Below, in pieces: positions 1 to 13,419 of a stretch of DNA of 64,000 nt. Every line of letters starts with the position of its first letter. Positions within the stretch are counted from its first letter, which is position 1. The notes beneath the pieces were generated by a model. The model was not told the origin of the DNA. It did not search any database and worked only from the letters and a program-made list of their open reading frames with translations. The position numbers were made by a program, and so were the translations under genes. This DNA is from Phoronis australis (Eukaryota > Phoronida > Phoronidae): positions 167,285 to 231,284 of the forward strand of contig NMRA01000217.1 of NCBI GenBank assembly GCA_002633005.1. The letters run 5' to 3'.

Positions 1-759
1 AAGAGATCTTAAACACGTTTTCTAGACTAAACGAATAAGTGTTGAATATTTTCACAAAATACCTGGCATGCAAATGTGTTCGGTGAGAGATCGTCAGAAA
101 GGGACCGAGTGGCTATGTACTTTAGGTTGAGACGGAAGCATCCGAGTGACGTTGATTCATTTGTGTTTTCTATGTCTAACCATTTAGTTTTCGAAACCTC
201 CGGCGCTGTTACCCATTTGTAGTAATTCTTACCGAGAAGGACGTCATCAAACCTTTCACTGAAGGTTCGAGGAGATGAATGAGATATGTTGATAAATGAA
301 TGGGTCTGCCGTTGTTGGTTTATAAACCGTCACAACACGCACCGATACTTAGGTGAACCAAAAATCACAAACTTCGACCTGGAATAACTCAAATTAGTGT
401 TTGTGAACTTTGTCCGTGGTTTTATAATGTGCAATTAGGGACGCTAACTCGCCGTATTAAAAAAGGTTCTAGTCTCAAACATGAACCAAATTATTTGTTT
501 CCAAAGATCATGTCTCTGCCAGGCTCAATCGCCTGCGTAGTTAGCCACTGTGTCTGGTTTATAAAGACACCATAAAAAAATCCGTCAGCGTTATAATAGG
601 GAAAGATTTTTTACCCCGCCGTCTGTTTTTTGCTGGCTGGCACAGCGTTCCTGATTTCCGTCACACTTGATGTCAACTTCCCAGCATGTGTAAGCCGGAA
701 GTGTTGAGGACAGACCAAAAGGTTGTAGGCATGTCAACCTGTCTCTTGACAACATTGCA

Positions 760-880
760 AACTGGCAAGGGTTTCGCGGTAGACGCTAAGGAAGATCACG
801 GGCTTCGCTTGCAATATATAGCGATATCTCGAAAAGTTTTGCGAGTTCTTGCTTTTCTCGTAAGAAACTGAGTTCACGGC
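760..880 (+). repeat. dispersed repeat family R1
   Basis: A segment with TTTCGCGG, GGGCTTCGCTTGCAATATAT, GCGATATCTCG, TTTTGCGAG and CTTGCTTTTCTCG recurs at about 17.90-18.03, 40.55-40.66, 50.27-50.39 and 60.54-60.67 kb, in both orientations and strongly diverged. Its CGCGAGAT-type core is partly palindromic. Confidence 0.4.
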
Positions 881-1703
881 ACGCACGCCTGAACACACCG
901 GCAGCCTGATGATCACATTCGGTAAACAACACCAGGGTACGTTTCGTGCACCCAATGCATTACCCGTTGCACTTACGGTTAGAAATCTTCACATACGGAA
1001 CGGAATTCTGTAATCGTGCATTCTACCCCATAACTCAACATCAAACCTCACCGGCGAATCTCTTCAGCGTTCGCCATTTTGCTAGGTTACGCTCTAAAGA
1101 TCTTGAGTATAGTTATGTAACCAGACTGAGCTTCAGNCAGCAACGTCCACAATTACAATTTCGTGGTAAAAAAAAATTAGACATAACAATTGCTGCTTCG
1201 GGTAAACTTTATCAAATTAATTTTAACGGCCACCAGTTTATTCAAAACTTATTACCAGTGGCAGACGATGTTCTTTCAACTTCCCATCATGCTTTGTTTT
1301 CAAAATAAACATAATGTAACTTTTTAGTGGTTATAAACTGATGGAAACTTATTGTGAACATCTTTATTTTTCAAACTATAACACAAAATGGCTGAGAAGA
1401 GTGACGCCGAACGTTACTTTTCATAAAGTTTTCGTGAACACACTGAGGGTTGTAATTTTTCGAAAAGTTCCGCGATATCTTTTGGCTGAGGAATCGAGTC
1501 CTGTGTTCTAAATAATAAGTAACAAATAATTACTACTGACACCCTGCTCAGTGACCACGTTAATAACCATAGCAACATAAGCTTGAATAAAAGGCGACAT
1601 TTATGCAAAACATACCTGCGCATACTTCAGTCAGTCATATGGTTTGCTGTTATGACTTAAGATCGCACATTCACAGGCGGATATGAAGCACCTCTAAAGA
1701 ATA

Positions 1704-1919
1704 ATTTGAGGGTATTTTCGTTTACCGAAACTTCGCCTCGGAGGTCGAGCGTTACCTGTGCATGTGTGGACGTCAAACATGGGGATAGTCATGTCACTTT
1801 TAATTCAAACAGAAGATTGATTGGCAGCATGACTGCTATTCGCACACGCGCAAATTACGTTCACCTCCGATGGCAAATTTTAGGCTATAAAATATCCGAG
1901 GTATTCCAATGAATTTGAG
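1704..1919. mobile_element. palindromic MITE, family P1
   Basis: Imperfect inverted arms run inward from 1704 and from 1919. The left arm carries CGCCTCGGAGGTC, and the right arm carries the reverse complement as CACCTCCGATGG, followed by ATCCGAGGTATTCCA. The interior and arms resemble the element at 38.87-39.08 kb, so this is a dispersed family. Confidence 0.5.
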
Positions 1920-3635
1920 GTTACGAAAATACTCAAGATATACCGAAAGGCCAGTTGGGATATACTAAATAATACCAGTTGGTGACTTGGTACTTGAATT
2001 ATGCGTGCGGGTCCGGGATACTCGACTACGGGTGATCAGCTGGCAAATTGGGACACCCATCAGTTTGGAGCGTGAAAAAAGAAACTCATTTGTAGCGAGC
2101 TTCCATGAGAAAGTCATTCTTTCGTAGTGCTAAACCTAAACGTTTCGTGCAGGTCCGTGACCGATGAGTTTGCATGGAGCCTGAAGCAGTACAATAGCTG
2201 CCATGTTGAAAAAATTAGAACATCTTTTGCAACCAAAGTTTTTACTCGACGCATCCTTGTGTAGGAAACAGACTGTGTCAGAAAACGTACCCTGTCTTAG
2301 AGAAACTGGTCGTGAAAATATCGCTGTGCTGAGCAGCACGCCTCGTACACCTCATCTGTGCAGTCCCCCCCCCCCCTGGTGATAGGCGATGTCGTGTGTT
2401 GACAGCCTAAGGTCACATGGGTGTTACTTGCGACGTGTAACCCATAACCCAGGACTTGTAGTACTTGGGGGGGGGGTGGTTGTCCCAACTAACTGGCTCC
2501 ATTCTGTTTGTATTATACGTGATTCACTGTAACTAAACACTGTCGTCTTTTATAATCCATGTATTTACAAAACCTAGATCCAGACCAGTAATAACCAATG
2601 GATGAAACCGCGATTGAATGCTTAGTTGGTTTGGTTTAATAGAAATCACAATAAATGAAGACAGGCGCTGCGGTTTTGCTCGCAGACACATTGTACTGGA
2701 ATTAGGTAAACGTCCAAATTACCATTTCTATTTACTGGCAACTCGGTGCAACTACCGCTCTTCGTGAGACTGAGTACGTGAAATCAAAAAGGGAAAGATT
2801 TTATCATTGTTGAACATTTCCAAATTCTTTGTTTGCGAACATTCGTAATCGAGATGTTTATGCTTCTGTAATAGTTGGTTTAATGGGATACGTTTTACGA
2901 TTCAATTCAACTAAACAGTAAGTATTTGTTTCACGTATTTTGGGCGTGTTCAGCACAGCTTGACGGTTGACAATAGCGCGCGCCCTCATACGACCGTTTC
3001 TTACTTGCGGGGCAAGCGAGTCTCGAAAGAAGGGAAGCTTGATTTCTGAACGTCGATCTCAAATTTTAAACCTGCATTTAACGCCACATCATGACTAGGG
3101 CCAAACGTTTGGAAACACATCCTGCAAGTGTAACCGTATTATTGGGTGATGCAGACTTTGCCACGTCTGCAGAGTTTCAAGCGTCTCTTTTCAACATCAG
3201 ATGTCGCCGACTGTAACTCCGCACAACGAATAACAACTGTTTCTGACCGCTGTATCTGTGTCGTGTTTTAAGACAATTGGTCGATTATAGCCGTGTCATC
3301 GCGCTAATGAGTCTTGTTGTTGCTGCTAATCAGCCCAACATTTCACATTAGATGGAGACCGCGATATGCATGTCAATACTGCGGTTAGTCATCAACCGCC
3401 AAAATGTCTAAATAAAATCAGGTTTAATAAGTGCTGACAATGTTAGCAATAGAGATATCACGAACCTTTATAAAGATATCTTATACGAGATTTGGCCGAT
3501 GTTTTGTAGCGATGGCCTAAACACGAATGTACATTGCAATATTTGAAGGTAAGCTGTGTCTGATCACTCCGAGTTATAAACTTAAATCTTAAAACTAATC
3601 TTAACTGAAATAATCGAAACATCTCTCTGCATGAC

Positions 3636-5356
3636 GTTCTTATTTTATTGTGACAACGATTTTTCTCAAAGCAAACAGAATTGTAAAATTCGTCTTTTCA
3701 AAGTTTATTACTTACTTTCGTGCGAGAACGGATATAAGACTGTGCAGGCGCGTGCCAAATCAAACTTTTGAAAATCGGTCGACAATGCATCAGAAGGCTG
3801 GAAATTACGATGTCTTTTCCGTAACTCGTTCGGTGTACTCGTAGTTAAAAATAAACCTATCTCCTGTGTAATTGATCAAATTAATCCCAATCGTAGTTGC
3901 CCGAGCGTATCTCAGCATAAGTACACCAGAGAGCGGAGACATTTTTGAGAAACGAGAGAGATTCCAAGAACACTTGTATGATGACAAGCTTGGTATTATG
4001 CAATTAATTATACAGCTAAAGCCATTGACCACGGGCGCCAGAAGTAGGCCTAGTCTCGACAGTACACGCTATGTATTTTTCATAATAGAATACATGTACA
4101 CGTACGGTACTTGACTTAAGAGGGTGTAAATTTAACTAAAGATAGAAATCCAGCCACATTATGTTTAAACTAACAACTTGAATACACTCAAATGATTGAA
4201 CAGAATATCTTATAGTACTCGTGTAATAGTCTACAGTGAGACAAGGAGGGGTTTGCTTGTTTACTGGTTAATGTCGGCTATTTAGTTTCAAAAGAACAAT
4301 TACTTGTTAATTCAGATAGATGTAATGTCAGCCATTGTGGTTTCTCGATTTCTTTGCAACATGCGTGTTAATCACAACCCAGCTGAGAAAAGACAATAGC
4401 ATTAGTTGAAGCCAGTTCATGAGGGGTTAAGTGTTAATAGGTTGTAATTGTCGACTATTTAACAATGGCTTGTATTCGGCTACAAATCTAATAAANGTTC
4501 TTATTTTATTGTGACAACGATTTTTCTCAAAGCAAACACAATTGTAAAATTCGACTTTTCAAAGTTTATTACTTACTTTCGTGTGGGAACGGATATAAGA
4601 CTGTGCAGGCGCGTGCCAAATCAAACTTTTGAAAATCGGTCGACAATGCATCAGAAGGCTGGAAATTACGATGTCTTTTCCGTAACTCGTTCGGTGTACA
4701 CGTAGTTAAAAATAAACCTATCTCCTGTGTAATTGATCAAATTAATCCCAATCGTAGTTGCCCGAGCGTATCTCAGCATAAGCACACCAGAGAGCGGAGA
4801 CATTTTTGAGAAACGAGAGAGATTCCAAGAACACTTGTATGATGACAAGCTTGGTATTATGCAATTAATTATACAGCTAAAGCCATTGACCACGGGCGCC
4901 AGAAGTAGGCCTAGTCTCGACAGTACACGCTATGTATTTTTCATAATAGAATACATGTACACGTACGGTACTTGACTTAAGAGGGTGTAAATTTAACTAA
5001 AGATAGAAATCCAGCCACATTATGTTTAAACTAACAACTTGAATACACTCAAATGATTGAACAGAATATCTTATAGTACTCGTGTAATAGTCTACAGTGG
5101 CACAAGGAGGGGTTTGCTTGTTTACTGGTTAATGTCGGCTATTTAGTTTCAAAAGAACAATTACTTGTTAATTCAGATAGATGTAATGTCAGCCATTGTG
5201 GTTTCTCGATTTCTTTGCAACATGCGTGTTAATCACAACCCAGCTGAGAAAAGACAATAGCATTAGTTGAAGCCAGTTCATGAGGGGTTAAGTGTTAATA
5301 GGTTGTAATTGTCGACTATTTAACAATGGCTTGTATTCGGCTACAAATCTAATAAA
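3636..5356 (+). repeat. two direct copies of an ~860-bp unit joined by one N
   Basis: Copy 1 is 3636-4495 and copy 2 is 4497-5356, a constant offset of 861. The base between them, 4496, is N. The copies differ at fewer than ten sites, roughly 1%. Neither contains a recognisable gene. The single N exactly at the border suggests two overlapping contig ends that were not merged. Confidence 0.9.
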
Positions 5357-7007
5357 AAAACATTTGTATCTTACCAGTCGAATTTTCCAGGTTCCAAAAG
5401 ACACTGCGCTTGGGTGACAGTCTCTTGCCGTATCCTCAGAAAACTATTGCGTCTGCTCGACAGTCGGGGTGTCTCGGTTAATCAAATATATTTTAGTTTG
5501 AAAATGAGCTTTAGTCAGGTCCTACACCTATAATTTTGGCCATTCCTTTGTGTAATTGTAATTAAATTTTGCAATTTGGGGCATTCGTGCATTATACTGT
5601 GGCGGCATATTGTGATACTGTCAGCTGGTCACTGAATAGCGCTATTGTACGACGATTAATATCTCTTTTACAGTGTTTTATTTTGGTGCAAAGTTACGCA
5701 AAGGTGTGTTGATAAGAACAGTTGAGGTAAAACCAAATCTCATAATCCCATATCAAGCCTGCAGACATGTCCTCTATAAGCGACAGTGTTTCGGTGTCAA
5801 AATATCAAAACGCAATAAACTATTTAATTACCCGCTCTCTAATGTCACTAAACATGTTTTGATAACCATCTGTATGAAATAAAACAGCCGACCGCGCATG
5901 CTCATGCGTGTTAAACGGCAGTGTAGCGGTGTCATAATATTGCCGTTTGTATTAAAATCTAATAAAGCATATTTATCGACGATTCATGTCACTTTTCCAC
6001 TACTTAGCTTATCAATGCTATGTTTGTGTTGGAGTGACTCACTCGCGGCAGCTCAAGTTCCACAACACAATACAAACAGTCAAGTGTCAGTGTTATTGTT
6101 AAAGGGGTATAACATTTTATGACTATTGTTCTCTATTTTATTAGGTTACATTACATTTCTCACAGGTTGAGCTTTGACAATGAGAGGGTTTACGCATTTT
6201 GCGCCTTTTCTTCCATTTCCTAGTAGTGGCCAATGTCGTTAGCTCGTGATGTGAAATATACGGGTTGCGCTCACGTCTAGTTAAAGAATTCCGAATGATG
6301 CGAGAAACGCCGTGTGAAAAGTAATCGGCGACTTTGACACTACGGGTTTTGACACTTTTATGAACCCTTGAAGCAGATAACACTGAGATACACTTCGAAT
6401 GTACGTTTACTTTAATGCGTTTTAAAAACACTATTTCCTTTACTTGTACGCGCAGATGAAGAATCAGTCTCTGGTCGTAACATTTTCGTAAATTACAGTC
6501 CTGCGTTTACTTGCGTTTTACGGCAATTCATTAAAAGGGTTCGAAGTTCAATCCGTTCATCTCCAGCGTTTGTCATTTCAGTATAGCAATTTATAATAAC
6601 TAATGTGCGGTAAAACAGTACTTAAACAAAATCTTGTATTAATTGCAAGCTATTCAATCAAAATTTACATTCTTTTCTCATGAGACCGGCATCACTTGTA
6701 TCTGACCTCAAGATTCTTATTCCGATTTTGGTTGCCCAGCATTCCTTCATAAAATCATGGTTTTTGATTTAGATCACTTACCGTTTTGAAATTAGTGTTA
6801 GAACTTTTCCTTTGTTAAATTAGACGAAATTTCTAGGCTAGGAAAGAACTGGCAATTGGCCGTTATATTGCGTAAGACATTGCTCTACACATTGTCTCCT
6901 CTAAAAAAGGTCACTTTATGCACCGAGCATTGTCTCAAGGAATCACGAACTGTCACCTTTTCCAAGCTTACAAACCACTTTTTAATTAGAAACATAAGTG
7001 AAGATCA

Positions 7008-7228
7008 GGGGCCCGTTCCAGCTAAACTGGCTAAGCTAAGACAAATCTTAAATTTTAGTAAATTTTAACATAAAAGTTAAATTTTGTTTCAAAACCAATT
7101 GAAGAAAGAGATCTTAAGTTTGACTTAAGTGTTTGACATAATTTTGTCTAACCTACCGAATGTGGAAGTTTTAAATTCTTAAACTTAAGTAAAAAAATAT
7201 TATAAGTCAGTTTCTTGGAACAGGCCCC
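7008..7228. mobile_element. MITE with GGGGCC-type terminal inverted repeats
   Basis: The element starts GGGGCCCGTTCCA and ends TGGAACAGGCCCC, an inverted pair of about 13 bases with one mismatch. The 221-bp interior is AT-rich and non-coding (TTAAATTTTAG-type words). Terminal GGGGCC-GTTCCA repeats are common in animal DNA-transposon derivatives. Target duplications are not clear. Confidence 0.65.
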
Positions 7229-8240
7229 AGTTCTACAACGGTACGTGGGCTGAAACTAAACGCAAGTAACCTCAAGTTTCTTTGATGAACGCTGGTCATT
7301 GGCAAAAAATTTAGATCAGGTAAAACTGCACAAGATTGGAAAATGAGAACCCAACACTGTCGTGCAGTTGGTGCTTTATTACGGTACATCGGAGATGTGA
7401 GCATGCGCAGAAGGTTGTTCCGTTCCTTAGTTTGGTATAGTTAGAGCGTGCAGTCCCGTGTGCCTGTCACTCAAGTTGTTGTGGGGATTTTGGATTGTGT
7501 TGAGAGGTACCTGTTGCTGAAACCTGGTCAAGTGTCAGACTGACTAATCACTCTCATCTGTAACCTTGAAAGTTCAGCACTAATAAAAGTGATTTTCTGA
7601 TTAATTAATGTTTATTCGTAATTCTATCTGCACTTTTGATGACGAAATCGAGCGCACCTGTGCGAACTGCGTTGTGCTTCGGACGCAATAAAAATCTCGT
7701 CAGATTTCACCAAATGTTCCTTTTTACGTTTTTAGTAAATGTGTTCCATACATCAAACTATACGCGAAGTGTCTCTGTGAGCATAATTGAAACGATCACG
7801 CTTTCCCACACAGGCCTGTGAAGATTGTTAAATTAATATCTAAAGTTTCGAGTGCAACGAGATTATATTCTTTATTTCTTTTTGCTTTAAACAAGACGTA
7901 ATTTATTTTGAATGCTCACTTTGATTCCAGATACGTATCGGCAAGACAAAAAGAATTGACTTATCTCAGACTATTAATGTGTCAATTAGAAGTAAATGCG
8001 TTATCATCCCCACAAATTAAAGTCGTCACTCGTCTGGTAGCTCTCATCAACAATATCCTTTCCGCTCGCGGCAAGATGAAACGCAAATTTCCTTTGATCG
8101 TAATTATGTGTAAATACTACTAGAACCAGCTCGAGTTTTTTCGGAGTTAATCCGTCGGAAAGAAATCTGTGTTATGACCACTGTTTATTCGTGTTGTCCC
8201 GCCATTATCTCAGGTAGCAATCTCACTCAGCATAACACGC

Positions 8241-8682
8241 TAGACTAAAGGCACCGAAAAGAGCCGACAAAAGGTAACGTTAAACAAATTACCTCTGTCA
8301 TCAATCCACATTTTCTGCTCACTTGAAAAGCATCCCGTCGTCATGAAATGGGGATATGTAAACAGCGAATTAGTGGACCGAGTATCTACCTTTTCATTTG
8401 TGGTTGCACTCATGAAGGGGCGTCTCGCTGGGGAATTCTCACTTCAGAGGTAACGCCGTTGGTCGGCGCCGCAAACGAGTCACGTAACTGGTGAAATCCT
8501 GAATCGCTCACGAAATAATGTTTATTCGTATTAAAGATGCCGCCAGTGCTCTTAAGGGCACAATATCGCTCCCCTGGCGCGTTAATAGCGTCGCACTTTA
8601 ATTTACATCATTAAATCCCAACTCAGCTCACTCCAATGCAAACGAAGAAATGCTTTGGTATCTTTTCGGTGCCTTTAGTCTA
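8241..8682. mobile_element. MITE with perfect 22-bp inverted termini
   Basis: Bases 8241-8262 (TAGACTAAAGGCACCGAAAA plus GA) are repeated exactly in reverse complement at 8661-8682. The 442-bp element has no coding capacity. I could not assign a superfamily or see a clear target duplication. Confidence 0.7.
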
Positions 8683-11600
8683 CGGTACTGAAACTACCAC
8701 CTAAGAAAATAACTGGACAATAGAGTGGGACCGTAAAACATTTTCCTTTCTGGCGCGGTTTAACTAAGACGAAAAAATATAGCAATTCTGGTAGTATGCA
8801 CACATAATCAATGCGATATAACGAAAGCTGCAATATCCTACTTGATGGTTTGCATGGTATCCGAAAGACAATGTTACTGTACATGTAGGTCACACGTCGT
8901 TCAATATGCATTGCTACCTTTTAAAAATTATTTCTTTAAAAATCCCGTAGTATCATCACTTCACGTCCCTCTTCCATAAAAAGCGTGCGCAAATGATTGT
9001 CTAAACCAACACGTGATCATCGCTCGTTATAATTCACGTGAGAAAAAAGTCCACGTGTTACGAATTTTGCCAGGTTTATTCGTCGACCTGTCCAGCTGTG
9101 ATGACGTGTGTTTACTCCCCCGATTAGAAACCGGTGAAACCGTAGCACTACAGAAAACTATCGACTGCATCCCATGTCTGCTAGTGTTTTTAATTAGTGT
9201 CGCCCGCTGACTCCAATTAGTGGTTTTTCGAGGCTACAATGTCAGTGGTCGGGTTTATGCAAAAAATAAACTGGATTAAATGTGTTATTGGACCGGTGTG
9301 TCTTTCCACCATTAATCTTCGTTAGCAAGATGTCTTGAACATTATCACCGACTCACTTACAGTAGGTCCTGTGCCAGTTCCAACTGTATAGGTCATGTGA
9401 GAACTTGGATTTGATTGCAGGTAATTACGACATGTATGCGTACTCGTCATCAGCGCGTATTAATGTAAAGCAAAATTAAACCAGTGCTTTCTGTCAAAAA
9501 ACAACCGCTTTGGTTTAGGCCACTTGCCGTAATGAAATTGGTCTCAAATTGTTTCTTAGTGAGTCAAATTAGAGGTGATGTCAGGACTTGAAAAAAGTAC
9601 TGAAAGTTTGTTACTGCTTGACACAAAGCTCGTAAAGTTTTAGGTCACGGCGTAAATCAAAATTTGACAGATAGCAAGTGGGTTTGCTAACCGTTAAGTT
9701 AGTTCTGCACGTATCAGCGAGGATGTCGGAGGTTTACAAAAACGGAATCTATGGTAAATGCAAATCTGTTTTGCTGATTTGAAGCATGACAGGAATATCA
9801 CCCCGTGGTCGGACTTGATGTTAAAACAATTATTTCAAAAATATAATTAAAGCATGGAGCTGCGATGCCTCGTTGAGAGACCCGCTGCAAAGAAGGAATT
9901 ACTTTAAAGCTAAAAAGCTGTTTAAAATTGCTGTCTTGACATTGTACTTAAGTCGCATTTCGCCCTGTTTATCTGACTAAAAACGAAAATTGAATTAACT
10001 CTTCTTCCCTCCTTAACCGGTCTTGAAATATTCCTTACCGTGATAGGATTCCATTTCTGTTACTTACAGGAACAGCGACTCATCGGCAACTCAAGACAGA
10101 AAGCCTTTGAGATTTTATATGGGTTGGTCAACCCTAACCCTTAAGTTGCGAATTTGAAAATGGCGCACGCACGTATTACTTGGGACTTTGGTTGGTAAAG
10201 GAATTCTAAAATGATCTATGTATTGTGAGACCGATTTTACAAGAGTGACAGTCCCAATTCGATTTTCATTTTCTGCTATTAAACATGGCAAAACACAGAT
10301 TTAAATTTCACGTGGTAAAAAGTAAACAAGCTGCCGCGAATGTCCAGGAATTGCCGTAAAATTGCAGGCCTATTGTTCTGTACATGCTCTAGGATTGCTT
10401 CTCAAGACAGTCACTTGGGCTGGCTGCAACGACACGGCAAATACAGTTATTCGATCTAACTAATATGAAACCAAATAAAATTTAAAATTATTCGCACAAA
10501 AATGACACTTGTTTAGATTACTTTAAAAAAATAGGTCTCAAATATCGGATGATTTCTGTGTACACTTGCACTGTTTAACCGAGTGGCGTCCGTCCACGCA
10601 TGCGCAATCTCTGTTTACACACCTTCGACCCGACAAAGCCCAGTGGCGAGGTTCCAGGAAATCTATGGGTCAGTTTCCCTGAACCGTTTCGAATTAATCT
10701 TATAACCATAGACCCTGAACTATTGCCCGCGCCTACCAGTCATTTGGTAATGATATCTCAAGCGCAATATTGTCACAGCCGTCGTTTAACCGAATGTATA
10801 AAAAACAAACGCGACAAAATCACGTTGCGTGTGATAAACTAATGGTGGCGATTGATACTTGTCTTTTTATGTGGAACAGAACACAAGAAGCAGTGGCACG
10901 ATTTATTAGCGAATGTAGTTTTATGAAAAGGAAAATGAATCTAATTAGTGTGGTACCGCAACGGCCTTTGTTTGCTTATTTATTGTGGTTCATAAAAACC
11001 CTTGCTTGGCTCGGCTTCAAACAGGGCAACACACCGCATATTTCTATAAAAAGCTTTCAACTGAGAAAAAATATCGCTAGTGTTGTTCTTAGTAGATTTC
11101 ACAACACTGCACTATTGTTTGTCTGTTTAGGGAACTCATTACTGATCAAACGCACGGTATGTACTCTCCAACATTGGCACGCTTATGATTGTACTCGTCT
11201 TCTGTGGGGTTTCCCGCGTCTCTAAGATGTGACTCACCTTTAGTCAAAAGCACACGAGTATATACGGCAAGAGCAAATAAACACTTGCGTCTCTATAAAA
11301 TCAGAACTATTATCAGGACGGTTAAGACACATTTTTCTGACATGCAATCCAAACATGCTGATAAATATTGTGCTACGACTAAATTTGAATGAGGTATTTC
11401 TACTTTGATCAGTATTTCGCATAGCTGTCGTTCCTCGCGATTTTTGCAATGTTCCTGTTCTTACTGACACATTCCTCGGAGGCCAGAGGTCACCGCGACA
11501 CTAACGACACCTATTAATGGTGACGTAACTCTTACATGAGTCATAATTCTCGCTTTTCTGGGGGTTTATATTTGCGGTTTTTGAAGAAAGCCTGCACAAA

Positions 11601-12363
11601 GTGTGTGAAAGGTAGTGCACCAGACAGCCACTGAAGCTGATCTCGAGGACAAGTGCCGGTGTTGTTACGATAGGAAAGATAATTCAAGCATTGCCAGAGG
11701 GCAAGAGCACATGCGGTAGGTAGCTTCATTTAACGTTTCTGAATGACCAACCATCATCAACTGCCTCTTTTTGTTTCTGAAAACAGACCACACACGCATT
11801 CTGTCAAAGAACAGATGTCTTGGTAATGTTACTTCTTATCTCTAATCAAATTTCAGAGCTTTTCACAAATGAGCGCGTCGATTTACCTGAAGTGCACGTG
11901 CAAAATCACGATTGTGAAGAGACATCGAAGGTTAGCGCATGTAACGGGTAGTCTTAATTTAAAAACTTTTACTATCCGTTAAATACAATTGCAAAGAAAT
12001 ACGTTGCATAGAAAAATAGTCTGAATAACGTTGATAAGGAATTGTATGACTTAGGAAGACAATTTTGATTAGAAATAATACATATTTTTCTGAAACCATG
12101 ACAAGTTTGGCACTGTAAAAAGTACCTTGAACATGTATGTTGGAATACGTGATAAAACAATCGTACATGCACCTTTGAATTGCAGTTCTGGTTTTTGTAA
12201 GTGTGCGTTTCTTGTAAAACCGGTCACAAGAGGCATGATAGCTTACCGCAAAAACGCGAAACGTCATTGAATGTTTCGATTACATTTTGTCGTCTTGGAG
12301 ATGATGTCTTATCGTTACTTAAGCATTGTGTAAAAGTACTATGACATAAAGATGTCTACATCT

Positions 12364-13419
12364 GGCCTTATTCTGTTTGCATAGTATAAGAACCAAAGGC
12401 CCTTGTGACGTTCGAAATAATGTACTCGTTGATTTCATAAAATTACAAATTCGTTGCAGGTAAACCTACCTACCGTTTCGTGAACGCATTTTCACCACAG
12501 CCCAACTTGACTTTGAAAACGTGGATGTTACGGGCTAGAAAAGTGATTTTCTGATATCAGCCTCAGCTCCGAATCGAACCCGCAACCCTGTTGTGCCGGT
12601 CGGATCTAAACCTGACCCAATAAATGGCAGAGTACATGTAATCTAAACGTAGTTAACTGAGAAAATCACCGGCCATGATTTCAGGGAATGTCTGGTAGAG
12701 GAGAATTGTCGATAAAATCACAAAATACAAAATAATTTGTTATTCCATAGATCTAGTCAAAGCTGATAACGACAAAAAGTCTATCCCATTCAACAACAAT
12801 CTTGATAATGCCTTCCGAACCTCAAAATCTTTGGGAACTGAGATGAACATAGACCAAAGAAGCTTTCAAATTCATNGGCCTTATTCTGTTTGCATAGTAT
12901 AAGAACCAAAGGCCCTTGTGACGTTCGAAAGAATGTACTCGTTGATTTCATAAAATTACAAATTCGTTACAGGTAAACCTACCTACCGTTTCGTGAACGC
13001 ATTTACACCACAGCCCAACCGTGCATATTTTGTTCTTGTTTGATGTCGATTTGACTTTGAAAATGTGGATGTTATGGGCTAGAAAAGTGATTTTCTGATA
13101 TCAGCCTCAGCTCCGAATCGAACCCGCAACCTTGTTGTGCCGGTCGGATCTAAACCTGACCCAATAAATGGCAGAGTACATGTAATCTAAACGTAGTTAA
13201 CTGAGAAAATCACCGGCCATGATTTCAGGAAATGTCTGGTAGAGGAGAATTGTCGATAAAATCACAAAATACAAAATAATTTGTTATTCCATAGATCTAG
13301 TCAAAGCTGATAACGACAAAAAGTCTATCCCATTCAACAACAATCTTGATAATGCCTTCCGAACCTCAAAATCTTTGGGAACTGAGATGAACATAGACCA
13401 AAGAAGCTTTCAAATTCAT
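12364..13419 (+). repeat. two direct copies of a 512/543-bp unit joined by one N
   Basis: Copy 1 is 12364-12875 and copy 2 is 12877-13419; base 12876 is N. The copies are near identical except that copy 2 has 31 extra bases after CACAGCCCAAC. Each copy contains, on the - strand, a tRNA-like T-arm word (GGGTTCGATTCGG), so a tRNA-related repeat may be embedded. Confidence 0.9.

Larger units (their letters stand above)
1..3635. other. intergenic, no supported gene
   Basis: All frames here are short and look like chance. The frame crossing the single N at 1137 has no family features. Apart from the R1 and P1 repeats there is a C-run (about 2364-2375) and a G-run (about 2467-2476) set 90 bases apart. 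Confidence 0.6.
5357..12363. other. intergenic, no supported gene outside two MITEs
   Basis: Frames up to about 150 residues (10770-11225) occur, but show no domain, splice or codon pattern that supports coding. The MITEs at 7.0 and 8.2 kb are the only structured features I can support. Confidence 0.55.

Noticed and set aside
946-1308. 120-residue frame across the single N
   Set aside because: It crosses an unknown base, has no domain features and no splice context; no duplicated flank was found at this N either.
3650-4975. Repeated 64-, 75- and 80-residue frames as a tandem gene family
   Set aside because: They are identical because of the N-junction duplication and have no protein features.
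10770-11225. 151-residue plus-strand frame as a gene
   Set aside because: No domain, signal peptide or convincing splice context; composition is like its surroundings.
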